From positions 54,446,096 to 54,510,095 of the forward strand of contig CANTUZ010000003.1 in NCBI GenBank assembly GCA_947846985.1: 64,000 nucleotides of DNA, read 5' to 3'. The notes below the pieces were generated by a model. That model searched no databases and was not told where the DNA came from. It was given only the letters and a program-made list of their open reading frames with translations. The stretch comes from Fratercula arctica (taxonomy: Eukaryota > Chordata > Aves > Charadriiformes > Alcidae). A program made the translations under genes and the position numbers. This document shows, piece after piece, positions 48,486 through 61,253 of this stretch (positions are counted from its first letter, which is position 1; each line of letters opens with the position of its first letter).

Positions 48486-51400
48486 TCAAAAGGTGGAAGA
48501 GTACCAGCCCATAAGTAAGCAGAGTGGGGCTTTTGCCTGGAGCTCCAAATAGGCCAGGGCGGCTGGGAGTGGAGCACCGAATACATGGTGGACTACTTGT
48601 GTGGGTAGGAGCTCATTAGGAGCAGTGCATGAGTAAAGGCCAAAGCTGACTTGCTGTAAAACAAAGTGTTAAAATAAGCCACAGTAGTTTCTTATGAATA
48701 AAGAAAAGTTGGACAAGACAGATACCTTTGCCTTGGCTGCTAGGGCAATGTGAAGATGTTTTGAAGTAAAATTTTGTCCGAGTGCTCTAAACAAACCTTA
48801 TCACCTGAGCCAGATTGCCAGGTTGAACTTGTGTATAACATAAGCCACTGAGCTGCACTTACCAAGGAATGAGTAATTTTTAACTGCAACTTCAGTTTAC
48901 CTTCACTTGTTCCTCTGTATATTTGGCATCTTCCCTGTAGATTGGAAGCTCAACCAGCTGTTATTTCTCCTTTGGCTCCATTTGAAGCATTTCTGGATTT
49001 AACATGAACATTTCCTATTTGAGTTCATACAACCTGGATTCCCTTCAATTTTAAAAAGTAGTTCTTTTTTTCCCCCTCTGTATGTACTTTTTGTTTATTT
49101 GTTAAGTTCCTTATGTGGTGGTGTTCTTAAAAATTAACCTGCTTTCCTTACTGTCTTTGCATAAGTAGTTATCCAGAGCTATTTCTGAAACCACTGCAGG
49201 AAATGAGTTCTGGTCTGCATAGAAACAAGGTGAAATTTATGTCCAAATTTTTCCTAATTAAGTACATAATTGTTTAATCCCTATGGATTAGAAAATGGCA
49301 TTGCAAATTTGTATTTGGTTTTGAATATTTCTGTGTTACAAAGTGTCGTATGACTTGGCTCGTCTTTATTCAGTGGTAGATGCCAAAGGCATTATTTGAA
49401 GGATCTTCACCATTTTTAAAGTGGAATACACATAAGAGTACTCTTAGCACAGCTCATCTCCTGCTTGCAGCTGTAGGTAATGGGGAGTTTAAACAAAGGA
49501 ATAATTGAATATGCTTGATTTTAGTGAGTGACAATGGATCCTGACGCCTTCTTTTAATTCTCTATTCCATAGGCCAGTTAAAAAGCTTGGGCTAGACTAT
49601 TTCATGATCATAAAATGCTCCCTGGATGCCTGTATTTTGCTGTGCTGAAATGACCCGACAATGGCTGCTGCATCTGTTCCATATTCCAGATTTTTAACCT
49701 GTGAACTCTGTTATGGAAAGTAGCACTGCTTATTATGAATGTAGGATTTATTCGTGTCCTGACTTCTGTGCCTGGCACCATGTGTGCAGAACTGGACCCT
49801 TTGTGCCTTATCTAAGTTACCTGCCTGTGGGAGGAATATGGCTACAGTGTCCTTTACACATACCTTCTACAAGCTGTGAAGATGGGTTTGAGAGAGTTGC
49901 TCCATCTTCTTTCTTCCAAACCCAGATGGGTTTTTGAGGAGGATTAAAAGTAGCTATTTGGTAGCTTTGGGCAATAATGAGAAAGTGGGGTTCTCAAGCA
50001 GTGTCCAGATGTAGCTACTTCAGAAATGTCTCAACATTTTCCTCATCTTTATTTTCAAAAAACAGTTCTCTCTCCACCAATCCTTTATGTTGTCTTTGAG
50101 CTAGCAGATAGAGCACTCTTAAATGTCCCAAGCAGTCCAAGCCCTCTGTCGCAGGAAGGAGTCAGACCTTTCTTAAGCTGCTGCTCTGACAGTGAAGTTC
50201 AGTAAACATGGGCGTGCAGGGGTGGAAAGTGCAGTTGCTGCTGTTCCTGGAGGAATATGTAATGTCTAACCATGGGCTTATTCTGGAGACATCCTGAAAC
50301 TGGTGAGCTGGACTTTAAACTCTGCTTTCGCTGTCCATTTGAATGACTAAGAGGGCTAGCACCAAGTGAAGTCCATTGTGAAGGAGCTGATGATACCACC
50401 TTGTGCTGACTGGTATGACCCTGTGCCAGCCAGTACCTCCTCTGAGCTGGGTTGAGAATGCTTTGGCTTGGGTTTGCTGGAGCAAAGCTTGGCTTTGGAG
50501 GTTGCATACGTGTGCAGCCCAGCTCCCCTTAGCTGGAGGAAAAAGTCTGTCGAGGAGCTTGGATTCAGGCCAATCACTGCATGAGAAAATTCTCACGCTG
50601 CTCCTGTATTTTGGCATGCTCCCTCTCCCTGACCAGCTCTTGGAAAAGCACTAGTGCTTCTTTAGCATTTGAGGGTGTCAGACTACTCATCCAAACTTTT
50701 AATTTGAAATGGAGCATTCTGTTATTAGCTGTAGCCTGAAGTGATTTTCAAAATCCACCTGTCACTTTGATTATGCTGAATGTTTCCTTGTTTTGTTTCC
50801 TTGTTCATTGATAAGAGAAAATATTAAAGAAATGTGCATCCCTTGCAGCTTGTGGCTAATGTGGTATGCTAACATGTTTTAGAATGCCTAAAAAGAGAGC
50901 TTTAAAGAAATCTGGTAATATCGGTTGAACAAAGAGCAATGGCATGCAATCGTGATACTGCATGGGGAGTCCTCTAAAGCTCAGGCTTACAATTTGGGGG
51001 GGTGGTGAAAGAAGGCTTTGGGGCTACCTGAGCACTGATTCACCACTACCAATTTTAAGAGGGTCCTCTTCCACTGCATAAAGTATTCTGAACTGGTGCT
51101 ACAAGGTACTTAAAAGCTGAGCAGGATTAGGTTATTTTTATGGGCATAAATACTTTTTTCCAAGCTCGGAACAGCTTGCTGAACCCATTCGAATACAAAT
51201 CCTGAAAGCTGCTTCTCTGGCCAATATTAGTTTGGACTGCCACTAGAATGGGGTTGGCTGTATTTTAAAGACACTGAGTGTATTTGTTTCCATTATTAAG
51301 CTAAAATGGCAATCCAAAAGTGTTTGGCAGAAAATCCATGTGTGTATGTGTCTTCTGCTGTGCTAACTCTTGTAACGCTAGCTTGAAATTGGCCAGAGGG

Positions 51401-51543
51401 ATAATGATATCATAGCATGATGATAACTGTAGGATTTAGCTGCCCATTTTCACAGAACTTAAAGACCCCATGAATGTCTTCACTTAAGGGAAGATTTTAA
51501 TCCTTTATTAGATGGTAGTGAATCCACACAGGTAAGCTGTTGC

Positions 51544-52178
51544 AGAATCATAGCATAGTTTGGGTTGGAAGGGACCTTAAAGATCATCTAGTTCCAACCC
51601 CCCTGCCATGGGCAGGGACACCTTCCACTAGACCAAGTTACTCAAAGCCCCATCCAACCTGGCCTTGAACACCTCCAGGGACGGGGCATTCACAACTTCT
51701 CTGGGCAACGTGTTCCAGTGTCTCACCACCCTCACTGTAAAGAACTTCTTCCTAATATCTAATCTAAATCGCACCTCTTTCAGTTCAAAACTGTTACCCC
51801 TCATCCTATCCCGACAGTCCCTGATAAAGAGTCACTCCCCATCTTTCCTACAGGCCACCTTTAGGTACTGGAAGGCTGCTATAGTCTCCCCAGACCCTTC
51901 TCTTCTCCAGGCTGAACAACCCCAACTCTCTCAGCCTGTCTTCATAGAAGTGCTCCTCCCCTCTCATCATCTCCATGGCCCTCCTCTGGACTTGTTCTGA
52001 CAGGTCTGTGCCCTTCCTATGTTGGGGGCCCCAGGGCTGGATGCAGTGCTCTAGGTGGGCTCTCATGAGAGTGGAGTAGAGGGACGGAATCACCTCCCTC
52101 GACCTGCTGGCCATGCTTCTTTTGTTGCAGCCCAGGATGCAGTTGGCCTTCTGGGCTGCGAGTGCCCATTGCTGGCTG
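51544..52178 (-). mobile_element. CR1 LINE 3' end with decayed ORF2 C-terminus (antisense)
   Basis: The + strand starts with 'agaatcatagcatagtttgg' and runs through the complete antisense 3' UTR ('gggaccttaaagatcatcta', 'ctgccatgggcagggacacc', 'agccccatccaacctggcct') into the coding end of ORF2. It stops at 'cccattgctggctg'. The minus-strand frame at 51848-52114 carries the reverse transcriptase tail with AHLEHCIQPWGPQ, then EQVQRRAMEMMRG, then RLRELGLFSLEKRR, all typical of CR1 ORF2. About 635 bases survive; the rest of the element is absent through 5' truncation. Among the copies in this window it is one of the best preserved. Confidence 0.96.
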
Positions 52179-52263
52179 AAAACTATGGATGACTGAAATC
52201 TTTTAAAGTAGAGAAATGATAGAAATATAAGACAGGAGCAGCATGGAGCTGCTTCTCTTTATC

Positions 52264-52285
52264 TTTTTTTTTTTTTTTTTTTTTT
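52264..52285 (+). repeat. Poly(T) tract of 22 bases
   Basis: Uninterrupted T-run followed by a run of C, about 85 bases beyond the CR1 copy that ends near 52178. Simple repeat. Confidence 0.9.
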
Positions 52286-53020
52286 CCCCCAGGGAGGGAA
52301 AGGGAGTGCCTGACTTTGATCTTATTCCCTTCCTTCCACCTGCTTCTGCGTGCACGTTCATGCATTTTCATGTCTGGAGACTTGATTATTGTCTCTGGTG
52401 TTCCTGAAATATCTTCTATTTGAGAAAATCTGTAGGTGGAAATAGAAACAGGCCTGTGATAATCTGGAGGAGCAAAGACTATAGGAGTCTTCCTCATGAA
52501 CATGTTTGCATCCAGGCTGATCTCTACAAGGGCCTCAAATGTTATACTTTGGATGTTTGTAAGAAAAATAGCCAGTTAAAAATAATTTGATTGTTTGTTT
52601 AACACAGTATTATACTTTGAATTCAAATTTCCTTTTGAATTGGCTGTTCTGTATTAAGCAGACTAGCACAGAACTGGTACTTTAAAGATGTAGAGGAGTG
52701 TTTCTGAATTCCTTTTGGTGGCATCAGTTCTGTACTGACTGTGAGATCGGTCTCAATGGGATTTCTGTTTGCAGAAAGTTTTTTGTCCCTAGAATGGAAA
52801 TAGGCTGCTCCAGGTATTTGGTTTATATTCAGGTTTCACAAGCGTGGGTCATTTGAGAAGGAGCTTCACTGAAGGATTCCTTGGAGTTAGTACCTTATCT
52901 ATGGGCCTATGGGATAATGAGGTTATGTTTCTTACATGTACTTCACTGCCACACAAAGGCTCTGGATTTGAATCTACATGCTAAGTACAGTGTGTCAGTG
53001 AGAACACTGCTGTCCTTTAC

Positions 53021-53565
53021 ATAGAATCATCTGGTTGGAAGGGACCTTGAGGATCATCTGGTCCAACCTTTCCTGGCAAAACCACAATCTAGACAAGATG
53101 GCCCAGCACCCTGTCCAGCTGAACCTTAAATGTCTCATGTTGGGGAATCCACCGCTTCCCTAGGGAGAATGTTCCAGTGGCTGATTGTTCTCATTGTGAA
53201 AAATTTCCTTCTTGTGTGCAATCAGAATCTCCCCAGGATTAACTTGTACCAATTCTCTCTTGTCTTTTCCATGTGATTCCTTGTAAAAAGGGAGTCTCCA
53301 TTTTCTTTGTAGCTACCCTTTAAATACTGGAACATGGTTATAAAGTCTCCCCTAAGCCTTCTTTTCTCAAGGCTGAACAAACCTAATTCTCTTAGCCTTT
53401 CCTCATATGTCAGGCTTCCCAGTCCTTTGATCAGCTTTGTCTCTTCTCTGGACCCTCCCCAGCCTATCCACATCTTTTTTTGTACAGTGGGCACCAAAAA
53501 TGAACACAGTGTTCCAGGCGTGGCCTGACAAGAGCTGAGTAGAGTGGGATAATGACTTCTTTGTA
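53021..53565 (-). mobile_element. Second CR1 LINE 3' end with ORF2 remnant (antisense)
   Basis: It opens with 'atagaatcatctggttggaa' and 'gggaccttgaggatcatctg'. The minus-strand frame at 53222-53497 carries LTYEERLRELGLFSLEKRR and LRGDFITMFQYLKG, the conserved CR1 ORF2 C-terminus. The similarity fades after 'gggataatgacttctttgta'. It differs in sequence from the copy 0.9 kb upstream, so this is a separate insertion of another CR1 subfamily in the same orientation, not a tandem duplication. Confidence 0.94.
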
Positions 53566-56500
53566 TCGTATACCACTTTATTTTAAGTTGTGTTGGTTAA
53601 CTGCTTGAAACTTTCTCCTCCTGTATTTCCAATCCTATCTTGGATTTCAAAGGTGGAGTAGTGTGAGAAGAATGCAAAATAGTCAGCTCTTTGACTAAGA
53701 TGTATTAATGAGAAAAAGCTAAACTATGTTTAAGAACTGGAGCTGAAAGGATGCTCAGATTGTATTACTTCCTTTTCTTGGTATCTGGAAATAGAAAATA
53801 ATTTTCTACAGAAAAGACTACTGCTCTATATTGAGTAAATTAATTAAAGGCTGTTCAAGTTAAATGTTTAACTTGAGGCAGGCTAGGGTTTGTTTGGGTT
53901 TTTTTTGGCAGTGAAACAACATTTGTTGGGTGGTCAGAGTAGCCAGCTGGTAGTACCCATCTTTAAAACTTCTGATGTGTTTCATTTGATCTGGTAGTAA
54001 AAAGTTTAGTCTTAAAATACAGTGTAACAGATGGAAAAACTAAATTACATTAACTGTGATTTGTAACATGTCTCTTTTGGCAAAGCAGTATGAGTAACAC
54101 AATCAGACTTTAAGACAGTCTGTCCTTAATCTCATGTCCTGACTCAACCTTTACCAAGGTACACTGGTTAACTTTATCAAGATCTGAAGAAGGACATTGG
54201 CTCCAGCTGTCCTGGACTAGGATAATGCTGTATGTTGCCTTCAGCATCAAAAACAGTAGCAGTGAACTTCAGCTATTTCTGTAACAGGAGGATACAGGTA
54301 TTCTATGCAGGTATATGAGAGATACCATTAGTAAGATTCATCTGCCGTGAGACAGACCTCTATGCTATAATTCCTTGATGCTACCTTTATAGTCTCCTGT
54401 TGTTTACTGTAGTTGGATGGTAGACATGGAAAGCCAGGTGAGAGAAATCCGAACTTGTGAGTCCTGGGCCCTGGTATAAAACAATGTAACTTTTGTAGCT
54501 TTGCATTAAGATGTTGCTCAACACAAATGATTTTGATCAGATAAAGGTCTCATTCAGGAAGATGGCTGCTCTTGAGTTAGGTGTGACTGTTTACATACTA
54601 AGCAGCTTCATGTGTGTGAATTTTGGTTGTCCTGTGTTCAATGTGTTTGAAAGCAGGGAAGATGAAGGAAGGAGAAAGCTAACCTCCAGGTGCTTCCAAT
54701 ATGCAAGGTAATGGAAGGAAAGTGAAACTCAGAGGAATGAGTAACTGAAGTGTGAATCAAGATAAATTCTTCGAGTGGTTCCTTGAAAGTCTGCCAGAGG
54801 CTAAAAACTAGCCAATGTTGTCCAGAAGGAGACAGCCTCACATGATGCTTGCTCAAGCTGGTCTGCGTCCTTGCTGTAAATATATTGTATTGGTTGAGTT
54901 CAAGACTTAGGAATTTTGAGCCCATATTACACAAATCATGAGATAATTTAGGCAAACAACTTTGATCTGTCTATTTACTTCTTAAATTTCTCTTGCCAAC
55001 AGCTTTTGAATGATGCAGGTGACTTAAATTAAAATGATTTTGGTGGCTGTTGCAGAAGCTTTTGCCTAGGCCAGGCAACTAAGATTAGAGCCCTACTGTG
55101 ACAGGCACTTATTTGCAAACACAAATGAGAGATAGTGCTGCCTGAAAAATGTGGTGCTGAGGTGATGGTGACTGTAATGCACCTAAGCGAGCTGGTATAG
55201 GATCCATCCAAAAGCTGTTGGTAGTCTAAAGCTGTCATCTGAGGTGGCTGGCCTCAAAGTAGCATGCTAAAGATGAGGGCTGTTTTGAACCCTGAGAAGG
55301 TCCTGGGTGGCAGAAGGTTATTTAAGGTTTTGAATATTTTGCTTGTGAACACAAAGGTGGCTTTCTAGAAGGACACTTCAAGAACTTGCCTTTCATGAGT
55401 TTACAGAGATGGGGGCATCAGCTCATTGGATGCTCTCTCAAGACTCTAGTAAAAGTTCACAGTTTGTCTGTTAAGGGACTCTTTCAGTTACTGTAAATAT
55501 AAATGTTAAAATGCAGTAAGAAATGGCATCATCAAACCGACTTCTAACTGTAGTATTTTTTGAGACACTATTCCATGTGTTCTGGGGCCTGAAAGACTTG
55601 TTTAAGCTTCTAGACTCTCCTCATGGGGGTTTACGGAGAACTGGGCTCAAAACTTTTAAATCCTAAGCAAACTTTAGCTACTCTAGCTAGGTTTAGTGCT
55701 AAAGCAGAAGGCATGTCATGTGGGACTGACACCTATGGATGTAGATGCATGAGTCTTTGAGTGGTCAAAGTTTGCCTTAAAATATGATAAAACTTCACTT
55801 GTACTTAGTACCTTGTGCTAAGGAAACACATTCATTACTTGGATGCCTCTGTTTCAGGTGTTGGTCTGTTGTACTAGAGATGAATAAAAGTTAGTTGTTC
55901 TTATTCACCTGTTGTAGAGGTTCAGCTGTTTTTATTTGGGAAAGCAGAACTTCCCATCTTCTTCTGGTAAACTGCAACATACCTTGCCTGGGCACTATAG
56001 AAATACCAATATCCTTATTTGATGCTTCATTTCAGAAGAGTTCTGTGGAGCCCCAGGGCTGCAGGTATGTGGTGTTTTGCTGGCTGAGTTTGCTGCAGCT
56101 GGAATTAGGGCTGTCATAACAGTACTCTACTCTAAACCAGCATGATGTGCTTTTCCTTGGGTGAAATTAAACTGTACCACCTGAAGGCCTTGAAGGAAAG
56201 CCTGCTGTCATGGGAGGTGGTAGGGGAAGCGGAGGCATGTTTTTGTCAAAATGTGAAAGCTTGTCTCTGCATGAATGTCTCTTGGTGAGCAGGCACAAAC
56301 AAGCAGAACAAAACAAGGTGTAGCTGTGCACGCTGCCAGAAACCTTCTCCTCTAACCTGGCAAAGCTTGTGCTGTTTGTTGAACCAGACTTCAACTCTGC
56401 TTGGTTATTTGTTGAGAGCGTCTGTTGTGAGGATCAAAGTACTGTCTTGGTACGTGCGAGGTAAAGTGTCTGAGATTGTTTCAGAGTTTAAGTGTGACAA

Positions 56501-59500
56501 CAACTTCTTTGGTCAAAAGCAGAAAATGTTTGACTTGTTAACTAATTAATCCTTTTAAGTAAGACTTATGCTGTGCTGGCTTCCCTGTTTGGAATTAAAA
56601 GGCTGAGGAGTTGATATCAATCCTAGCTCTCCTGACTTAAGTGCTACACTTACTATTTTTTTTAAGATGGAAAATAGATGATTTCACAAGTCGGTGTAGT
56701 GCAGATGATAATGGCTATTCTTACACTTTTGTGCCTTTTAATGAACTTGAGAGTCTTTAAGATGGGGTCTGGCGTGCTCTAAACTTCAGGATTGGAGCTT
56801 CGGGAAAGTTATTAGTTTAATCTTCAGTCTTTTGATGCCAGCTTTTTTCAGAGGAGGGACTGAACTGAGGTTGCTGAGACTTAGCTTAAAAATTTTGGAA
56901 CTAGCAGAGAGCTGTTTTGTCTCTTCTTTGTCTCACCGGCCCTGACAGTTTAACAGAGCTTATTGACCATCTGCTTTGTCTAGTTTGCCACATGGCAGAG
57001 TAACAACTAAGCCAAAATACTGGCTGCACAGTGTATTAATTAAATGACTTGCTTGTGAATGCTATCAGGATGCTAAATTGATTGATGTACATTTGACTTG
57101 AAGAGTTTTTTCCTTTCCTTTGCTGCTGTCGCTGGATATTGAGGCAAAGAATGTAAGATAGGTGGTGAGAAAGGAGCTGTTCCACTGTATGTTGGAGTCC
57201 TTATTTGTCTCCTTGCCCTCTGTCTTCTGTTACCCATTCTCAACAGATGGGACCCGGAGTATATTACAGTCATGTTCCCCTGCTGCTACTTCTGACTGCT
57301 GCCCTTTCCTCTCACAAAGCTGGCAAAAGCAACAGCTGTTTCATAATTTCTCTGTTTGAAAGGAGAAACATAGCAAGGGGAGGGAGGGAGAGACTGAAAG
57401 ACTGGTCATCTTGCTTGCAAAGGACTAGAGAGAAATGTTGTTCTTGTCTCTTTCTAGAGCCAGTATCTATTCTGAGAACAGAATTCATGTTCTTTGGTGT
57501 TGGTGTTCCTGGAAATACAATGTGTCTTTCTCTATGGTGAGAGGAGAAGTTGAGAGCTTTAAGCAAATAGCATTGGTTATGTCTGCATATCTCTAGCTGG
57601 AGGAACCTGACTCTGGGCTGCCTGTTGGTGTGACTAATTCTGCTCAAAGGCACAGCCTCCTGGGAAAGCAGTTTTTAAATCCAGACTGTGCTGGTGGCAG
57701 ATACATATAACATGTTCTCTGAAAGGGATGTGGCAAGACTTTGGCAATATCCAACAACTGTCTGCTTGATCAAGGGACATGCTGTAGGTAGCATCTCTGC
57801 AGCTAGAAACTGAATCCTGTTGAGCTTGTTATAATGAACAGATGGCTTGTTAATATGCTCCGCTGTGCAACAGCAAGCTATGCTTTTCGAGGCCTTGCTA
57901 CCTATACTTTCATTGCAGAAATCTGCACACAGGTTCTTTTTCTTCTGGTAACTTTCTGTAACAACTTTCTATAACAACTGTTCATGCACATGTGTATGTA
58001 GGTGCATATTTGTGGTCTATTAACATGCTTCTGAAGGGTTAGTGTGTATATATGTGTACACTGTGTATATAGTATGCTGTTGGATGGCGTAACATGAAAT
58101 AGTATTGCAATTCAGTATAACATCAAACTGAATGAAGCTACTGTTTGGCTCTATTTTTAATGTACCTAAGCTGCTGGAAATGCTTTGCACAGTAGGTAAA
58201 TAACTTCAAAAGAAAATGGAAAGACTGCTGTACTCATTTGGGTTCTGTCTGAAAAGCTGTGTTTAGTCGGCTGCAGACAAAGCTCCTGTTAACACCTTGT
58301 TTTGGCCTCTGGAAACTCAGTGCTAACCAGAAGCATTGCTCTGATTGTGTTCTGGTCTTCCAGGAGTTGGAGAGGATCTCTAATTTACACCAAAGTGCTT
58401 TGGATCCCAGGTAGTCGTGGTGCGTGCTGTCCTACAGAACCAGGAAACTATTTAAGAAATAGGATGTGAGTTCTCTGCTTTCTGGGAAGCTTTGGTATCC
58501 CTGATAAATGCCGGAAGGAGCCACCTTCAATTAAGGGATACTTGAGAAAATTACACTCCCCTTAAAATCTTCTTCCCCTCCCCACCTTTTTTTTTTTCTT
58601 CCAGTGTTAATTAACATACTTAAGAGTACTCTATCACTCTTTTGCTAACAGGGTTATAGCCCTTTTGCTAGGGCCCCAACCCAGTAATGAAGGGCTAGGC
58701 TTGATGTAGCTTTTCAAAAATAGTCCTTTCCCAGAGCTGTATTTCATTCATAGGAAACAAGTTTAAGAAGTTGTTTTCTTTAGCATGTAGATGGGAGTTG
58801 TGCTGTTAAGAAGTGGGGGAAAAAAGTTAGTCTTCATCCTTCAGCAGGTTGTTGGGGTTCTTTCCCTCTAGTTCAGCCCAATTGCAGTTTCTCTGTTCTT
58901 GATACTGCCAGTCTGTAAGTTCATCTCATTTAAGGGCCCTCATCAGTCCTGGACTTGCTCTGTTTGCCTGCATCACCTTTCAGCTACAGTGATTTGTGAG
59001 GGCCGGCAGCTGTTGCATGAGCATCTGGAATTTTTACGGTCGTGCTGGAAAATATTGCTTGTTTGTGTATATGAGGAGCAGAGGGACAACTCAGTGCTTT
59101 GGCCTCATCCTGTTTCGGGCTTGCTAATGCTTTTGTGATCATATAGCCCACCACAAGTTTTTGGTATACCATGCAAAAAGGTCTGCCACATGTTTGCTGA
59201 CGGCAAGATAGTATGTCCTAGAAGATGATGGCCTCTTTAGCATTTAAAGAGTGAAGCTGTGTGTAAATTAGATGCTTCAGAATGGCTTCAGTTTTTTTTT
59301 TACTTTTATACCAAGCCAAACAACAAATATCTTGCCGTATGTTATATTTTTCTCCTTCAATATGTCTTAAATGACTCTATGGTTATGGAACCACAAAGCT
59401 TTTTTTCCTTTAAAAAAAAAAAAAAAAAGAAAGAATATATCCATATCATCCATAACTCTTTAATTCTTCTGGAATGACACTGGGAAGAGAAACACACATT

Positions 59501-60392
59501 TTTCTTCAGCTTGTGACCATTTCCAACAATGCAGATGATTAGAGATCACTGACTAGTTCCAACTTTGCATGTTTGTGTTTCTGTAAAAGATGGAGGAAAA
59601 TATTTTAATGTATATTTATGACATCTGCTTAAGAAAGATAAAAATCTTGAAGTTCAAGCAGGAGTAGGAGAACAAATTTTAGGCTGATCACAACAAAATG
59701 AGAATTCAATTGGAAAAGTGCACTGTTTAAGGATTCTGGGAGCTGAAATGGGAGGTCCTGAAGCTGCATACTACCTTGGAAGGTAGTTAGGCTGGTGTAT
59801 GTTCTTAAAACAGTTGTTGCAGATCATCTGCAGACTCTGTCAAATGATACTTGCACAGTTCATGTTTTCAAGATGGAAACACCCTTTATAAGGTTGGCTG
59901 GCTCTTTAGAGTGTGGTTCTTTGGCAGTGAGCAAAGGTTCTCCTCCCTTGGGATAGGTAAATGTGCCCATAGGGACATAGGGGGCTTCATAGTGAAATGG
60001 GTGGAAGGATGTCGGAGGAGTAGGGATTCAGAAGGTTTTGCTGGAAGCTTTTCTTTTACTGATGCTTTGGACTTCTTTGCAATGAACTCTTTTACACGTA
60101 GTGCCTCCTTACAACCTGTTTTCAGAGACTCTCATGAAAGAGTGAATGTGTATACTTGAAATTAAATGAATGGGAAGACATTTTTGCCAGACTTCTTAGA
60201 GAATTTAAATGGAGGTATCCAAAAATGAAGCCTAAAGCCTAAATTCCTTTCAAATATGGATACATATACATTTGGATATAATAAAATGATTTTGGAAGAA
60301 AATGTGGGCTAAAACTTATGGGGAATTAGATGTTAACTAAAATGGGATGAGATGACATATAGGACGTGTGAGCACATATGTCAGGTAGTGAA

Positions 60393-60435
60393 ATGGTGCT
60401 TTTGCAAGTGTGAATGGTGCTTTTACAAGGGGTGA
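60393..60435 (+). repeat. Two-copy 21-bp tandem repeat
   Basis: 'atggtgcttttgcaagtgtga' at 60393-60413 is followed by 'atggtgcttttacaaggggtga' at 60414-60435. This is an imperfect local duplication. Confidence 0.85.
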
Positions 60436-60761
60436 TGCTGCAAGACAGAAACCCCAGTTAACAAACCAGCTGGTTTGTGAAGACAACGCATCAATGCGAG
60501 AAAGAACTGAATGCTTCCATTGAAAACCCCCATTTTGAAAGGAATTAATACACCCATACCAATGGCAGAGAGAATATAGGCTGAACTCTGTGTTCAACTT
60601 CTACCTTCCAGCACTAATCATTTTTTCTATCTTCCATTGATACGAACTTTTCAGATGAGACATTTATGAAATTGTAAAGTGGTAGAGAAATGGACCTTTC
60701 CTTGTGTATTTCTTACTGGCTTCTGCTATTTTGTCTGAGAGAAATCTTGGGGAAAGATGTC

Positions 60762-61253
60762 TGTTGTGTTTTCACCCCAGCTGGCAGCTAGGACCACACA
60801 GCCCCTTGCACAGTTCTCTCTTCCCCCCAGAAGGCAGGGAGAAGAGAGAGAAAAGGAGGGGAATGGAAAAGAAAGAAAAAAAAAAAAAAGCCTCATGGAT
60901 TGAAGTAAAGGCAGTTTAATAGAACAATAACAGAAAAGGAAAATAATAATAATGACAGAAGTCACTCTCACCGCCTGATGAATTGGTACCTTCCTGAGCA
61001 CTGATTGTGGATTTCCCCCCAGCCCCAGCCAACCCCATTTATATACTGAGCATGTCCTCTATGGTACGGAATATTCCATTGGCCATTCTGCTTGCTGTCT
61101 GTGCTCCTTCTCAGATTCTGTGGGAAGCTGAAAAGAGTCCTTGAAAAGTGGGAACATCACTTAGTGACAACTAAAACAATATATATTATTGACATTCCTT
61201 TCACAGCAATCACTAGAAAGAAAACTAACTCTTTCCCAGCTGAAACCAGGACA
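60762..61253 (-). mobile_element. Endogenous retrovirus LTR, probably solo (antisense)
   Basis: Same family as the LTR near 33 kb but a diverged relative. On the + strand it goes from 'tgttgtgttttcaccccagc' to 'cagctgaaaccaggaca', with TG...CA ends. The shared core near 61039-61055 ('atttatatactgagcat') is the reverse of the LTR TATA region, and 'gggaagctgaaaagagtcct' near 61121 matches the same part of the other copy. The flanking 5 bases are 'atgtc' on the left and 'atgcc' on the right, a plausible 5-bp target-site duplication with one mismatch. No internal retroviral genes lie alongside. Confidence 0.85.

Noticed and set aside
32938..61253. A single provirus bounded by the two LTRs
   Set aside because: The 27 kb between them is far too long and contains ordinary intron and CR1 copies, with no retroviral genes. 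The LTRs are also clearly diverged from each other.
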